Shown piece after piece: positions 38,420 through 38,472 of a stretch of DNA of 38,472 nucleotides (position 1 is the first letter of the stretch; each line of letters begins with the position of its first letter). The notes under the pieces were generated by a model. That model was not told where the DNA came from and made no database searches. It saw nothing but the letters and a program-made list of their open reading frames with translations. The translations under genes and the position numbers were made by a program. This DNA comes from an uncultured Lactobacillus sp. (GTDB taxonomy: Bacteria; Bacillota; Bacilli; Lactobacillales; Lactobacillaceae). The DNA is taken from NCBI GenBank assembly GCA_945873395.1, contig CAMCCW010000003.1, forward strand, positions 1 through 38,472, written 5' to 3'.

Positions 38420-38472
38420 ATGAATGATTTAGTGTTCATGCACGGCTTGAATGAAGAACCGTACACTACCGA
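38420..38472 (+). CDS. Partial ORF, probable phage antirepressor/Rha-like protein (truncated by window end)
   Basis: MNDLVFMHGLNEEPYTT.., immediately downstream of the Cro-like gene. Confidence 0.5.
   Translation, partial: MNDLVFMHGLNEEPYTT

Overview
This is a Lactobacillaceae chromosomal segment, Limosilactobacillus-like by gene content (inference). From about 0.6 to 35.5 kb it is mostly ordinary housekeeping and cell-envelope DNA. From about 35.6 kb to the window end it becomes the left, lysogeny end of a prophage: integrase (-), a non-coding region rich in dyad symmetries, a cI-like repressor (-), an operator cluster, a Cro-like protein (+), and the start of an antirepressor-like ORF that runs off the edge. 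Recognisable chromosomal genes include nrdD, nrdG, a stand-alone sufD-like gene, two aggregation-promoting-factor (apf) paralogs, an OYE/HxlR pair, msrA, a PEPCK/HprK-like P-loop protein, hsp20 with a CIRCE box, a Fur/PerR regulator, tag, metK with an SMK (SAM-III) riboswitch, leuS with a T-box, an orphan HicB-like protein, a MOP-family flippase, nnrD, pepV, usp, an L,D-transpeptidase, a glucosaminidase, a deoxynucleoside kinase, a LacI-family regulator, a CPBP protease and a K+ channel. The observations I think most deserve follow-up are: (1) a coding-free locus at about 33.30-33.64 kb with its own promoter, an 11-bp 5'/3' closing helix and a strong terminator, which looks like an unassigned structured ncRNA; (2) CRISPR-repeat-like dyads 61 bp apart inside the prophage lysogeny region (36.89-36.98 kb), either a decayed array or solitary CRISPR-like repeats carried by a phage; (3) a hairpin predicted to sequester the integrase ribosome-binding site; (4) a gene broken by a 5-bp tandem duplication (GGGACGGGAC); (5) a hairpin-forming repeat that supplies the last 18 residues of the K+ channel; (6) a WalR-like direct repeat placed identically upstream of both apf paralogs. 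All assignments come from reading the sequence; no database search was possible.
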